From Streptomyces durmitorensis (GTDB lineage: Bacteria; Actinomycetota; Actinomycetes; Streptomycetales; Streptomycetaceae): DNA of 64,000 bases. Below, piece by piece: positions 9,004 through 18,352 of the stretch. The stretch's first letter is position 1; every line of letters begins with the position of its first letter. The stretch lies in NCBI RefSeq assembly GCF_023498005.1, contig NZ_CP097289.1:2790001-2854000 (forward strand). Direction: 5' to 3'. The notes under the pieces were generated by a model. The model was not told the DNA's origin and ran no database searches. It saw nothing but the letters and a program-made list of their open reading frames with translations. The translations under genes were made by a program, and so were the position numbers.

Positions 9004-9609
9004 TCACACCGTCCACGACGGCTCCAGTTCCACGATGTCACCGGCCAGCGCAGCGACATCGGCCTCGGTCTGGGCGCGCAGCGAGAGGCGCTCCACCCGC
9101 TCCCTGCGGTACTTGCCGTGCTCGGCGGCCGACAGCCACATTGAGAGGACCAGGAACTCGTGCCCGGGCGCCTCTCCGAAGAGCCCGCGCACCATTCCCG
9201 GAGAGCCCGCCATCGCCGGGTTCCAGACCTTCTCCTGCATCAGCGCGAAGTGCTCCACCCGCGCCTCACGGACCCGGCAGTGCGCCACCCGCACCACGTC
9301 GGCGTCCGCGAAGCGCGGCTCGAAGCCCGTCTTCACGTCGAAACGGTGGTCGAAGAGCTTGATCTGGATGTCCTTGAAGGTGCCTGACTGCGTGGCGGCG
9401 AGCCGGTCATGGGAGCGCGCCATGAAGGAGTCGTAGAAGGCCCGGCTCTCCCAGAAGCCGAAGACGTGCGCCACGCCCGGCCGCTCACGGCTCCACCCTC
9501 CACCCTGTCCCCGGAACCCCGGCTCCCCCAGAAGCCCCGCCCACTTTCGCTGTCCCCGCTCGAACCCCCGTCGGTCCACCACGGTGCAGCGAATCCACTT
9601 GACCAGCAC
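9004..9609 (-). CDS. YdbC-like / DUF4937 protein
   Basis: 201 residues. The N-terminus MLVKWIRCTV and the segments FGFWESRAFYDSFMARSHD and FLVLSMWLS match my memory of the DUF4937/YdbC-like family, which looks like a tandem of ferredoxin-like (dimeric alpha-beta barrel) domains: two halves each contain a strand-helix pattern around residues 1-95 and 100-190. No catalytic residues are evident. There is no signal peptide, so it is cytoplasmic. It lies 116 bases upstream of the phosphatase gene and 33 bases downstream of the acetyltransferase gene. The function is unknown. Confidence 0.78.
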   Translation of the reverse strand: MLVKWIRCTVVDRRGFERGQRKWAGLLGEPGFRGQGGGWSRERPGVAHVFGFWESRAFYDSFMARSHDRLAATQSGTFKDIQIKLFDHRFDVKTGFEPRFADADVVRVAHCRVREARVEHFALMQEKVWNPAMAGSPGMVRGLFGEAPGHEFLVLSMWLSAAEHGKYRRERVERLSLRAQTEADVAALAGDIVELEPSWTV

Positions 9610-9642
9610 CGCGCCATCGTACGGCGCCGAGGGTGGCCCGGG

Positions 9643-10488
9643 TCACGCTCCGGCGTAGTGCGCCCGGATCAACTCGGCGCAATCATCGGCGTTCAGTTCA
9701 ATCCCGAACTCCCGGACGAGGACCTCCCCCAACTCGGCGGCGGATACGTCGCGTTCGTCCGATGTGCCGTCCGGCCGCGTCACCGTCAAGTGCTCGCCGA
9801 CCAAGGTGCGGCGCACCTCCGGAGCGGCCCTCTGGATCACCGGGCGGCGGATGAACGACGACCTGGGGTGGGTCGATGTGTAGTGGTTCATCACTACGTA
9901 GTCGACGGGAAGCCGTTCTTCCAGGGTGTATTCATAGAGATCGAACCAGCCGTCCGCGTGCTCGGTCCGCAACACCCGTGCACCGTTTGCTTCCTGGACG
10001 ATCCCGAACCGCCACTCTCCTTGTCGCACGTCCTGCCGTACGTCTTCTTGTACGTCGCCCACGCCCCCCATGGGGATCGGTTCGAGCAGCCCTTCGGCGC
10101 CGAAACCGACGTCACAGTGCCACTGCCGCCCGTCCGCCTCGACCTTCAGGAGCATGTGCGTCACCGCGCGACGCGACGAGGCACCCGCCCTGACCCGCGC
10201 GCCAAGTCCCGTGACGGCGAAGCCGATCCGTTCCAGAACCGCCGCGAACAGGAGGTTCTGCTCGTAGCAGTAGCCACCTCTGCACTGTCGCACCAGCTTG
10301 TCCTGCAGTGCGGTCAGGTCCAGCGGCACGGGCCGGCCGAGCATCATCTCCAGGTTCTCGAAGGGGATCGCCGCCACATGCGCCCGGTGGAGCGCACGGA
10401 GTGTGTCGAAGTCGGGCTTCGTCTCTCCTTGGTGACCGATCCTGGCCAAGTAGGCCTCGATGTCCAGTTCTTCCCCGTTCCATGTCAT
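9643..10488 (-). CDS. Arylamine N-acetyltransferase
   Basis: Cytoplasmic acetyl-CoA:arylamine N-acetyltransferase, 281 residues, the family's usual length. The catalytic triad can be placed: Cys74 in CRGGYCYEQN, His111 in AVTHMLLKV and Asp126 in WHCDVGFG. IPFENLEMMLGR at 41-52 is the other family signature. These enzymes acetylate aromatic amines and hydrazines and, in some actinomycete clusters, act as amide synthases; no biosynthetic cluster is adjacent here, so a detoxification or general role is more likely. The start ATG at 10488 gives the standard N-terminus. The YdbC-like gene follows after 33 bases. Confidence 0.95.
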   Translation of the reverse strand: MTWNGEELDIEAYLARIGHQGETKPDFDTLRALHRAHVAAIPFENLEMMLGRPVPLDLTALQDKLVRQCRGGYCYEQNLLFAAVLERIGFAVTGLGARVRAGASSRRAVTHMLLKVEADGRQWHCDVGFGAEGLLEPIPMGGVGDVQEDVRQDVRQGEWRFGIVQEANGARVLRTEHADGWFDLYEYTLEERLPVDYVVMNHYTSTHPRSSFIRRPVIQRAAPEVRRTLVGEHLTVTRPDGTSDERDVSAAELGEVLVREFGIELNADDCAELIRAHYAGA

Positions 10489-10672
10489 GGGTCCAATGAT
10501 CGTCGCGCCCGCGTAGGTGCGCCACCGGGAATGCCCGCGGCGGGTCCAACGGCCCTGCCGACCACGAAACTTCAGCGATGTCAGTCATCCGTCGTAGCGT
10601 GTCTGTAGGGCGTGCCGTGTGGACATGTCTTGTGCGTGAGCGTCAGCCGGGACCAGCAGGAGGGGGAACTCC

Positions 10673-11200
10673 GTGAGCAGTGTCAGCAAGGGGATCAAGA
10701 AGGTCGAGGTGGGGCTCAAATGGGATCCGAGTCCTGTCGGCTCACCGCCGCATGATCTCGACATCATCGCCGCGACCTACACCGCGGACGCCCCGTACGA
10801 CAGCCCGGTGTACCTGGTGCACTTCGACAGCCGCGCCCCCGACGGGACGATCACCCTCAACAGGGACAGCAAGACAGGGCAGGGGTTCGGCTTCGACGAG
10901 GTCATGACCCTGGAGCTCGACCGGCTCGCGGCGACGTACGCGCGCGTGGTGGTCGGTGTGGCCATACAGCCTCACGAGGGGCACAAGGTGTTCGGCGACA
11001 TCCCGAACACCGCGGTGCGCATCCGCGAAGGACACAGGGACCTCGCACACAGCGACCTCTCCGCGGTCTCCGGGCACACGGCCGCGACGATCGCCGAGTT
11101 CACCCGGGCCGAGTCGGGCGCATGGTCCTTCCGCGAGTTCATCCACGGGTTCGAGGCCGACCCGACGTCCTTCGCGGCCGTGATGGGGACCGAGATCTGA
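10673..11200 (+). CDS. TerD-family protein
   Basis: 175 residues from a GTG start with AGGAGGGGG about 7 bases upstream. The segment VEVGLKWDPSP, then PHDLDIIAATYTAD and later FGFDEVMTLELDRL fit the TerD/stress-protein fold, a calcium-binding beta-sandwich; the acidic DLDI motif is the likely Ca2+ site. It is shorter and more divergent at the C-terminus than a typical TerD (about 190 residues). TerD proteins are linked to tellurite, phage and colicin resistance and, in Streptomyces, to differentiation. It stands alone, without terB/terC-type partners, and is closed by a strong terminator. Confidence 0.88.
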   Translation: MSSVSKGIKKVEVGLKWDPSPVGSPPHDLDIIAATYTADAPYDSPVYLVHFDSRAPDGTITLNRDSKTGQGFGFDEVMTLELDRLAATYARVVVGVAIQPHEGHKVFGDIPNTAVRIREGHRDLAHSDLSAVSGHTAATIAEFTRAESGAWSFREFIHGFEADPTSFAAVMGTEI

Positions 11201-11245
11201 GCACCGCCGCACCGTCACGTACGGCGCGAAGGACGGCTCACGGGA

Positions 11246-11294
11246 AACGCCAAGGACGGTGGACCGATTTCTCGGTGCCACCGCCCTTGGCGTT
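11246..11294. terminator. Bidirectional terminator between the TerD-like gene and nrdJ
   Basis: Arms at 11246-11262 (AACGCCAAGGACGGTGG) and 11278-11294, 17 pairs with a single mismatch and a 15-base loop, between convergent genes. Confidence 0.85.
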
Positions 11295-11341
11295 CAGGCT
11301 TCACTCCTGGTCAGTGCCCGGAGCTCAGGCCGGTGCGGCAA

Positions 11342-14239
11342 TCAGCTGCAACCGCTGGTCGAGCCGCAGCCCTCGCAGATGTAGCAGGAGCCGGCACGCT
11401 GCATCTTCGTCCCGCAGGAGAAGCACAGCGGCGCGTCGGCCTGGATGCCCAGCTGCATCTCCACGAGCTCGGCGCTGGTGTGCGCCTGCTGCGGAGCCGG
11501 CTTCTCGGCCTCGACCTTCGGCACGGCGACCGACTTCAGGACCTCGGGCTGCCGCGGGGCCGACTGGGCCAGACCCTCGACGTCGACCTCGGACTCGTCC
11601 ATGGAGGGCTCGTACGAACCGGTCTCCAGGTGACGCTGGCGCTCCTCGGCCGAGTGGATGCCGAGCGCGGAGCGCGTCTCGAAGGGCAGGAAGTCCAGCG
11701 CCAGGCGGCGGAAGATGTAGTCGACGATCGACTGCGCCATCCGCACGTCCGGGTCGTCCGTCATGCCGGCCGGCTCGAAGCGCATGTTCGTGAACTTCGA
11801 GACGTAGGTCTCCAGCGGAACGCCGTACTGCAGGCCCACGGAGACGGCGATCGAGAAGGCGTCCATCATGCCCGCGAGGGTCGAACCCTGCTTGGACATC
11901 TTCAGGAAGACCTCGCCGAGACCGTCGTCCGGGTAGGAGTTGGCGGTCATGTAACCCTCGGCGCCACCCACGGTGAAGGAGGTGGTGATCCCCGGGCGGC
12001 CCTTGGGAAGGCGCTTGCGGACGGGGCGGTACTCGACCACCTTCTCGACCGCGGCACGGATCGTGTCCTCGGCCTTCTCGGTGACCTCGGCGTTCCCGTC
12101 GCCCTTCTTCTTGGCGGAGAGGGGCTGGCCGACCTTGCAGTTGTCGCGGTAGATGGCGAGCGCCTTGACGCCCATCTTCCAGGCCTCGTAGTAGACCTCT
12201 TCGACGTCCTCGACGGTGGCCGTCTCCGGGAGGTTGACCGTCTTGGAGAGCGCGCCGGAGATCCACGGCTGGATGGCCGCCATCATCCGGACGTGACCCA
12301 TCGCGGAGATGGAGCGCTCGCCCATCGCGCAGTCGAAGACCTCGTAGTGCTCGGTCTTGAGACCCGGGGCGTCGATCACATTGCCGTTCTCGGCGATGTG
12401 GGCGACGATCGCCTCGATCTGCTCCTCCTGGTAGCCCAGGCGACGCAGGGCCTGCGGCACGGTGCCGTTGACGATCTGCATCGAGCCGCCGCCGACGAGC
12501 TTCTTGAACTTGACCAGGGCGAGGTCGGGCTCCAGGCCCGTGGTGTCGCAGGACATCGCGAGACCGATGGTGCCGGTCGGGGCGATGACGGACGCCTGAG
12601 AGTTACGGAAACCGTTCTTCTCACCGAGGCGGAGCACGTCCTGCCAGGCCTCCGTGGCGGCGGCCCAGATCGGCGTGTCCAGGTCGTCCACACGGGGCGC
12701 CATGGCGTTGGCGTCGGAGTGCTGCTTCATGACGCGCTTGTGCGGCGTGGCGTTCTTGGCGTAGCCGTCGTAGGGGCCGACGACTGCGGCGAGCTCGGCC
12801 GAGCGCTTGTACGACGTGCCCGTCATCAGCGAGGTGATGGCGCCGGCCAGGGAGCGGCCGCCGTCCGAGTCGTACGCGTGGCCGGTGGCCATCAGCAGGG
12901 CGCCGAGGTTGGCGTAGCCGATGCCCAGCTGGCGGAAGGCGCGGGTGTTCTCGCCGATCTTCTGCGTCGGGAAGTCCGCGAAGCAGATCGAGATGTCCAT
13001 CGCGGTGATGACCAGCTCGACGACCTTGGAGAAGCGCTCGGCGTCGAAGGACTGGGAGCCCAGGCCGTCGTCCTTGAGGAACTTCATCAGGTTCAGCGAG
13101 GCGAGGTTGCAGGACGTGTTGTCCAGGTGCATGTACTCGCTGCACGGGTTCGAGCCGTTGATCCGGCCGGACTCCGGGCAGGTGTGCCAGGCGTTGATGG
13201 TGTCGTCGTACTGGATGCCGGGGTCGGCGCAGGCCCAGGCGGCCTCGGCCATCTTGCGGAAGAGCGACTTGGCGTCGACCTCCTCGATGACGTCGCCCGT
13301 CATGCGGGACGTCAGGCCGAACTTGCCGCCCTCCTCGACCGCCTTCATGAACGTGTCGTTCACGCGGACCGAGTTGTTGGCGTTCTGGTACTGGACGGAC
13401 GTGATGTCGTCGCCGCCCAGGTCCATGTCGAAGCCCGCGTCACGCAGGGCGCGGATCTTCTCCTCTTCCTTCACCTTGGTCTCGATGAAGCCCTCGATGT
13501 CGGGGTGGTCGACGTCGAGGATGACCATCTTGGCCGCGCGGCGCGTGGCGCCACCCGACTTGATCGTTCCTGCGGACGCGTCGGCACCGCGCATGAAGGA
13601 GACCGGACCGGAGGCGTTGCCGCCGGAGGAGAGGAGCTCCTTGGAGGAACGGATGCGGGAGAGGTTCAGGCCGGCGCCGGAGCCGCCCTTGAAGATCATC
13701 CCCTCTTCCTTGTACCAGTCGAGGATCGAGTCCATGGAGTCGTCCACGGCCAGGATGAAGCAGGCGGAGACCTGCTGCGGCTGGGGCGTGCCGACGTTGA
13801 ACCAGACCGGCGAGTTGAAGCTGAAGATCTGGTGCAGGAGGGCGTACGCCAGCTCGTGCTCGAAGATCTCGGCGTCGGCGGGCGAGGCGAAGTAGCTGTA
13901 GTCCTCGCCTGCCTTCCGGTACGTCTTCACAATGCGGTCGATCAGCTGCTTGAGGCCGGTCTCGCGCTGCGGGGTGCCAACGGCCCCGCGGAAGTACTTG
14001 CTGGTGACGATGTTGACCGCGTTCACCGACCAGAAGTCGGGGAACTCGACGCCACGCTGCTCGAAGTTGACCGAGCCGTCGCGCCAGTTGGTCATGACGA
14101 CGTCTCGGCGCTCCCAGACCACCTCGTCGTACGGATGCACGCCGGGCGTCGTATGGATGCGCTCGATACGCAGACCCTTGCTGGCCTTGGATCCCTTGGC
14201 GCGGGAACCTCGTGCCGGGCCGCTCGTCGTCTCGGTCAT
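11342..14239 (-). CDS. nrdJ: Vitamin B12-dependent (class II) ribonucleotide reductase
   Basis: Makes deoxyribonucleotides with adenosylcobalamin as radical source, so it works without oxygen. 965 residues from ATG 14239, which has GGGAGG 5 bases upstream; the frame above it is not coding. Visible motifs: NPCSEYMH (the catalytic cysteine of the radical site), APTGTIGLAMSCDTTG, and a C-terminal zinc-ribbon-like tail with four Cys-pair positions in the last 27 residues (CFSCG ... CYICEGCG ... GC) that carries the redox thiols. It follows nrdR by 134 bases, and the pair is known in Streptomyces as the nrdRJ operon. It should be controlled by NrdR through the two boxes upstream of nrdR. Confidence 0.97.
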   Translation of the reverse strand: MTETTSGPARGSRAKGSKASKGLRIERIHTTPGVHPYDEVVWERRDVVMTNWRDGSVNFEQRGVEFPDFWSVNAVNIVTSKYFRGAVGTPQRETGLKQLIDRIVKTYRKAGEDYSYFASPADAEIFEHELAYALLHQIFSFNSPVWFNVGTPQPQQVSACFILAVDDSMDSILDWYKEEGMIFKGGSGAGLNLSRIRSSKELLSSGGNASGPVSFMRGADASAGTIKSGGATRRAAKMVILDVDHPDIEGFIETKVKEEEKIRALRDAGFDMDLGGDDITSVQYQNANNSVRVNDTFMKAVEEGGKFGLTSRMTGDVIEEVDAKSLFRKMAEAAWACADPGIQYDDTINAWHTCPESGRINGSNPCSEYMHLDNTSCNLASLNLMKFLKDDGLGSQSFDAERFSKVVELVITAMDISICFADFPTQKIGENTRAFRQLGIGYANLGALLMATGHAYDSDGGRSLAGAITSLMTGTSYKRSAELAAVVGPYDGYAKNATPHKRVMKQHSDANAMAPRVDDLDTPIWAAATEAWQDVLRLGEKNGFRNSQASVIAPTGTIGLAMSCDTTGLEPDLALVKFKKLVGGGSMQIVNGTVPQALRRLGYQEEQIEAIVAHIAENGNVIDAPGLKTEHYEVFDCAMGERSISAMGHVRMMAAIQPWISGALSKTVNLPETATVEDVEEVYYEAWKMGVKALAIYRDNCKVGQPLSAKKKGDGNAEVTEKAEDTIRAAVEKVVEYRPVRKRLPKGRPGITTSFTVGGAEGYMTANSYPDDGLGEVFLKMSKQGSTLAGMMDAFSIAVSVGLQYGVPLETYVSKFTNMRFEPAGMTDDPDVRMAQSIVDYIFRRLALDFLPFETRSALGIHSAEERQRHLETGSYEPSMDESEVDVEGLAQSAPRQPEVLKSVAVPKVEAEKPAPQQAHTSAELVEMQLGIQADAPLCFSCGTKMQRAGSCYICEGCGSTSGCS

Positions 14240-14373
14240 GCCGCCTCCCTGTATCAGGCTAAAACGCCCTGAAGTGCCACGTTCTTCCCGTGACACGGTG
14301 TTGTCTGGTGCCGCGGAACCCGCGAAGGTCACCGCAACAGGTCTGTGTGTGCCGCCGTCGGCCGTTCAGCCGG

Positions 14374-14928
14374 TCAGTCGGCGGCAGTGGCAGGCACCGG
14401 GACTTCGACAGTCCCTCCGGGCCCGCAGTCTTTCGCGCCGTGCTCGCCGCCGGCGCCCTGCGGCTCATCGTCGAGCCGCTTTTCCCGCTGGTCCCTCAGC
14501 TCCCCGATGGCAGCCTCGAAGTCCTCAAGTGAGTCGAACGCCCGATACACGGACGCGAAGCGCAGGTAGGCCACGAGGTCCAGCTCCTGCAGCGGACCGA
14601 GTATGGCCAGACCCACGTCGTGCGTGGTCAGTTCCGCGCTTCCGGTGGCCCGCACCGCCTCTTCGACCCGCTGGCCGAGCTGGGCGAGAGCGTCCTCGGT
14701 CACCGGCCGCCCCTGGCACGCCTTGCGTACGCCGTTGATCACCTTCGTACGGCTGAAAGGCTCGGTCACGCCACTGCGCTTGACCACCATCAGCGAACAC
14801 GTCTCCACCGTCGTGAAACGGCGGGAGCAGTCGGGACACTGACGGCGCCTGCGGATCGACGTGCCGTCGTCGGTGGTGCGACTGTCGACTACGCGACTGT
14901 CGGGGTGCCTGCAGAAGGGGCAGTGCAT
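14374..14928 (-). CDS. nrdR: Transcriptional repressor NrdR
   Basis: 184 residues. An N-terminal zinc ribbon is given by Cys3/Cys6 and Cys31/Cys34, followed by RRFTTVE and an ATP-cone domain (about 49-139: [20 protein letters not shown] ... [11 protein letters not shown]). The last 35 residues are extra, acidic and Gly/Pro-rich compared with the usual ~150-residue NrdR. It senses ATP/dATP and represses ribonucleotide reductase genes by binding pairs of 16-base boxes. Such a pair lies upstream of its own promoter, so it should autoregulate and control nrdJ. The start ATG 14928 has GGGAG about 6 bases upstream. Confidence 0.97.
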   Translation of the reverse strand: MHCPFCRHPDSRVVDSRTTDDGTSIRRRRQCPDCSRRFTTVETCSLMVVKRSGVTEPFSRTKVINGVRKACQGRPVTEDALAQLGQRVEEAVRATGSAELTTHDVGLAILGPLQELDLVAYLRFASVYRAFDSLEDFEAAIGELRDQREKRLDDEPQGAGGEHGAKDCGPGGTVEVPVPATAAD

Positions 14929-15001
14929 GGAACTCCCAACCCTCCTTCATGACACGACTCATAGGCCTCAACAGGCCCATGAGGCCCTCGAAGCAGCCCC
15001 A

Positions 15002-15085
15002 AGCATAGGCGATGCCCGAGGCCTGAAAAGACCGGGGACCACAACTTCTGGGCCGTGGTTGCAATCCAACCACTAGATCTGGGGT
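15002..15085 (-). promoter_or_regulatory. nrdRJ promoter with two NrdR boxes
   Basis: Read on the minus strand: box at 15070-15085 and box at 15039-15054, whose plus-strand forms share CCAC-N5-TCTGGG. They start exactly 31 bases apart, i.e. three helical turns, the arrangement known for NrdR. Downstream lie a possible -35 (TTTTCA) and -10 (TATGCT, complement of 15002-15007) with a 16-base spacer. The boxes are the firmer part; the promoter elements are by eye. Confidence 0.75.
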
Positions 15086-15340
15086 TTGGCCGTAAATTCG
15101 ACCCCATCGCGTGTCGCACACCCACGGCCCGCCGTGAAGGTTACGAGCCCGCCCCGCGCGCCGCACGAGAAGGGGGCGGCGCCGGGTTGACCGGACGATG
15201 AGTGGCAGTATGGGAGCCCCACCGAGGGGGCCACGACCCCGGCGGTGAAGCGTACCGTAATGAACCGAAATGCCATTCGGCTCGAACGTTAGCCATACAC
15301 CCAGACGCATGATCCCGGCAGGCATTCTGCGATTTTTCAC

Positions 15341-15392
15341 TCGAACGTGTGTTTGGCGCAACCTTTCGAAAGCAACTACCGTTGGCTAACTA
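15341..15392 (+). promoter_or_regulatory. lexA promoter with SOS (LexA) box
   Basis: TCGAAC-GTGT-GTTTGG at 15341-15356 fits the Gram-positive/actinobacterial LexA box TCGAAC-N4-GTTCGA with two mismatches in the right arm. Just downstream are a possible -35 (TTTCGA, 15364-15369) and -10 (TAACTA, 15387-15392) with a 17-base spacer. CTTTCGAAAG at 15363-15372 is also a perfect palindrome. The layout implies LexA autoregulation. Confidence 0.75.
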
Positions 15393-15422
15393 GGGAGAAC
15401 ATCTCGAGAGGGGCCGACAGAC

Positions 15423-16205
15423 GTGACCACCACCGCAGACAGCGCCACCATCACTGCCCAGGACCGCCAGAGCCGACTCGAGCCGGTGCATGCCATGAAT
15501 GACGCAAGCACGAACCAGGAGGGCCCCAAGCCCACACGCTCCCTACCGGGCCGACCTCCTGGTATCCGCGCCGACAGCTCGGGGCTCACCGACCGGCAGC
15601 GCCGGGTCATCGAGGTCATCAGGGACTCGGTGCAGCGGCGGGGCTACCCGCCGTCGATGCGGGAGATCGGGCAGGCGGTTGGCCTCTCCAGCACCTCGTC
15701 GGTGGCCCACCAGCTGATGGCCCTGGAGCGCAAGGGCTTCCTGCGCCGCGACCCGCACCGCCCGCGTGCGTACGAGGTGCGCGGCTCGGACCAGCCGAGC
15801 AGCCAGCCCACGGACACGGCAGGCAAGCCCGCCGCTTCGTACGTCCCGCTGGTCGGCCGCATCGCGGCCGGTGGCCCGATCCTCGCCGAGGAGTCGGTGG
15901 AGGACGTCTTCCCGCTCCCCAGGCAGCTGGTCGGCGACGGTGAGCTGTTCGTCCTCAAGGTCGTCGGTGACTCGATGATCGAGGCCGCGATCTGCGACGG
16001 CGACTGGGTGACGGTGCGCCGCCAGCCCGTCGCGGAGAACGGCGACATCGTCGCCGCCATGCTCGACGGCGAAGCGACGGTCAAGCGGTTCAAGCGCGAA
16101 GACGGACACGTGTGGCTACTGCCTCACAACTCCGCGTATCAGCCCATCCCCGGTGACGAGGCGACGATCCTCGGCAAGGTGGTGGCGGTGCTGCGGCGGG
16201 TGTGA
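15423..16205 (+). CDS. lexA: SOS response repressor LexA
   Basis: 260 residues. The winged-helix DNA-binding domain is at about 50-115 ([12 protein letters not shown] ... [21 protein letters not shown]). The linker carries the self-cleavage Ala-Gly in [10 protein letters not shown] (about 143-152), and the S24-type protease domain has the catalytic Ser in GDSMIEA and the Lys in GEATVKRF. RecA filaments trigger its cleavage after DNA damage. GTG 15423 is preceded by GAGAGGGG; an internal ATG at 15495 would shorten the protein by 24 residues but has no ribosome site. An SOS box lies about 70 bases upstream. A strong terminator follows. Confidence 0.97.
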   Translation: MTTTADSATITAQDRQSRLEPVHAMNDASTNQEGPKPTRSLPGRPPGIRADSSGLTDRQRRVIEVIRDSVQRRGYPPSMREIGQAVGLSSTSSVAHQLMALERKGFLRRDPHRPRAYEVRGSDQPSSQPTDTAGKPAASYVPLVGRIAAGGPILAEESVEDVFPLPRQLVGDGELFVLKVVGDSMIEAAICDGDWVTVRRQPVAENGDIVAAMLDGEATVKRFKREDGHVWLLPHNSAYQPIPGDEATILGKVVAVLRRV

Positions 16206-16221
16206 GCCTCCGCCCCTGACC

Positions 16222-16256
16222 GGGCCCCGGAACCAACTGCGCCGGTTCCGGGGCCC
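16222..16256. terminator. Terminator downstream of lexA
   Basis: Perfect 13-base-pair stem, GGGCCCCGGAACC (16222-16234) with GGTTCCGGGGCCC (16244-16256), 9-base loop. It can serve lexA and the convergent dinG gene. Confidence 0.85.
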
Positions 16257-16305
16257 TGCTGCGTCCGGGGGCGGTACGCCGGTCGGGCTCGCCCGCGCCG
16301 AAGCC

Positions 16306-18312
16306 CTACTCCTCGGTGGCCTGCTCCTCGGCGGCAACCATGGGTCCGGCCTTGGCCGCCGCGTCGATCGCGGACAAGGAGCGGCGCACCTGATTGCGGT
16401 CCGTCGTGTACCAGAAGTCGGGAAGCGAGGCCCGCAGATAGCTGCCGTAGCGCGCGGTCGCGAGCCGTGGGTCCAGGACCGCGACCACTCCACGGTCCTC
16501 TGATGCCCGCACGAGCCGTCCCGCGCCCTGCGCCATCAGGAGCGCCGCGTGCGTCGCGGCGATGGCCATGAAGCCATTGCCTCCGTTGTCGTCCACCGCC
16601 TTCTGGCGGGCGCTCATCAGCGGGTCGTCGGGACGCGGGAACGGGATCTTGTCCATGACCACCAACTGGCAGCTGACGCCCGGCACATCGACGCCCTGCC
16701 ACAGCGAAAGCGTCCCGAACAGACAGGTCTGCTCGTCCGCCGCGAAGTTCTTGATCAGCTCACCCAGCGTCTCCTCGCCTTGGAGCAGGATGGGCACGTC
16801 GAGCCGGCCCCGGAGCTCCTCGGCGGCGTTCTGAGCGGCACGCATGGACGAGAACAGGCCGAGCGTGCGGCCACCCGCCGCCTCGATCAGCTCCGCCAGC
16901 TCGTCGATCATGTCGCTGCGCGTGCCCTCACGGCCCGGCCTTGCCAGGTGCTGGGCGACGTACAGAATCCCCTGCTTGCGGTAGTCGAAGGGTGAGCCGA
17001 CGTCGAGGCCCTTCCACACCGGGGCGTCTTCGGACTCGGTGCCCTCGGGAGCGAGCCCCAAGGAAGCCCCCACTCCGTTGAAGTCGCCGCCGAGCTTGAG
17101 GGTGGCCGATGTGAGGACGACGGAACGGTCGCTGAAGAGCTTCTCGCGGAGCAGGCCCGAAACGGACATGGGCGCCACGCGCAGCGAGGCTCCGAAGCGG
17201 TCGTGGCGCTCGTACCAGACGACGTCCCACTCGGAGCCGTTCGCGATGCGCTCCGCCACGTCGTGGATCGACTCGACGGAGGCGAGGGCCTGTTTGCGTA
17301 CGGCGTCCTCGTCCTGGACCGACTTGTCGCGGGTGGAGCCGAGCGCCGAGATGACCGTGCGGGCCGCGTCGCGCAGGGCCATCAGCGCATACCCGAGGTC
17401 CTCGGGGATCTCCTCGATGCGGCCGGGCAGTGCCAGCTCCATCACCCGCTCGAAGCCCTCGGACGCGGTCTGGAGCTGATCGGCCGCCTTTTCGTTGACG
17501 AGCTTGGCGGCTCGGCGCACAGCGCGGTTGACCTGGCCCGGGGTGAGCTCTCCGGTGGCGACGCCGGTGACCCGGGAGACCAGCTCATGGGCCTCGTCCA
17601 CGATCAGTACCTCGTGCTGGGGAAGGACCGGGGCGCCCTCGATGGCATCGATCGCAAGGAGCGCGTGGTTGGTGACCACGACCTCGGAGAGCTTGGCCCG
17701 CTCACGCGCCGCCTCGGCGAAGCACTCCGCTCCGTACGCGCACTTCGTCGCCCCCAGGCACTCCCTGGAGGAGACGGACACCTGCGACCAGGCGCGGTCG
17801 GAGACGCCGGGCGTGAGGGCGTCCCGGTCGCCCGTCTCGGTCTCGTCCGCCCAGTCGCGCATCCGCAGCAGGTCCTGGCCGAGCTTGCTGGTGGGGGCGG
17901 CGGCCTCGAACTGGTCGAAGAGACCTGGGCCCTCCTCCTCTTCCTGCGGCACTCCCTCGTGGAGGCGGTGCAGGCAGAGGTAGTTCGAGCGGCCCTTGAG
18001 CATGGCGAACTGAGGGCGGCGGCGCAGCAGCGGATGCAGGGCGTCCACCGTGCGCGGCAGGTCACGCTCCACGAGCTGGCGCTGCAGCGCCAGCGTGGCC
18101 GTCGCGACCACGACGCGCTCGCCGTGCGCGAGGGCGGGCACCAGATAGCCGAGGGACTTGCCCGTGCCGGTACCGGCCTGGATCAGCAGGTGGGAGCCGT
18201 CGTCGATCGCCTCGGCGACGGTCTCGGCCATGGTCACCTGGCCAGGGCGCTCTGTGCCGCCGACGGCGGTGACGGCGGCGTGCAGGAGCTCGGGAAGGGA
18301 GGGCTTTGTCAT
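16306..18312 (-). CDS. dinG: DinG-family ATP-dependent DNA helicase
   Basis: 668 residues, an XPD/DinG-type SF2 helicase. Walker A is QAGTGTGKSLGYL near residue 45; the DEAH box is VLIVDEAHEL; VVTNHALLAID precedes it. Four cysteines between these motifs (one in NYLCLHR, then ECLGATKCAYGAEC) are placed like the 4Fe-4S ligands of DinG/XPD. C-terminal motifs include FGTLSLWQGVDVPG and QGAGRLVR. Role: unwinding of damaged or structured DNA, R-loops and replication-transcription conflicts. No SOS box is visible near its start. It begins 40 bases downstream of the siderophore synthetase stop, so read-through from that operon is possible. Confidence 0.93.
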   Translation of the reverse strand: MTKPSLPELLHAAVTAVGGTERPGQVTMAETVAEAIDDGSHLLIQAGTGTGKSLGYLVPALAHGERVVVATATLALQRQLVERDLPRTVDALHPLLRRRPQFAMLKGRSNYLCLHRLHEGVPQEEEEGPGLFDQFEAAAPTSKLGQDLLRMRDWADETETGDRDALTPGVSDRAWSQVSVSSRECLGATKCAYGAECFAEAARERAKLSEVVVTNHALLAIDAIEGAPVLPQHEVLIVDEAHELVSRVTGVATGELTPGQVNRAVRRAAKLVNEKAADQLQTASEGFERVMELALPGRIEEIPEDLGYALMALRDAARTVISALGSTRDKSVQDEDAVRKQALASVESIHDVAERIANGSEWDVVWYERHDRFGASLRVAPMSVSGLLREKLFSDRSVVLTSATLKLGGDFNGVGASLGLAPEGTESEDAPVWKGLDVGSPFDYRKQGILYVAQHLARPGREGTRSDMIDELAELIEAAGGRTLGLFSSMRAAQNAAEELRGRLDVPILLQGEETLGELIKNFAADEQTCLFGTLSLWQGVDVPGVSCQLVVMDKIPFPRPDDPLMSARQKAVDDNGGNGFMAIAATHAALLMAQGAGRLVRASEDRGVVAVLDPRLATARYGSYLRASLPDFWYTTDRNQVRRSLSAIDAAAKAGPMVAAEEQATEE

Positions 18313-18352
18313 AGCGCGACTACCCTACGGGTCTCCACTGACAATCCCTCGA

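Larger units (their letters stand above)
14929..15422. other. Divergent nrdR-lexA intergenic region (494 bases)
   Basis: Holds the nrdRJ control region (15002-15085) and the lexA control region (15341-15392). Between them (15086-15340) I see no gene, no B12-riboswitch landmark and no strong inverted repeat. Confidence 0.7.

Noticed and set aside
11333..14272. 979-residue plus-strand open frame
   Set aside because: Antisense shadow of nrdJ produced by the GC-rich third positions; composition is Gly/Leu/Val/Arg without any domain.
15283..15300. Second SOS box at TCGAACGTTAGCC
   Set aside because: Only the left arm matches; the right arm has no GTTCGA resemblance.
14929..15422. Possible B12 riboswitch before nrdRJ
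   Set aside because: No B12-box landmark is visible; in Streptomyces the B12 riboswitch belongs to the class Ia nrdABS operon, while nrdRJ is under NrdR control.
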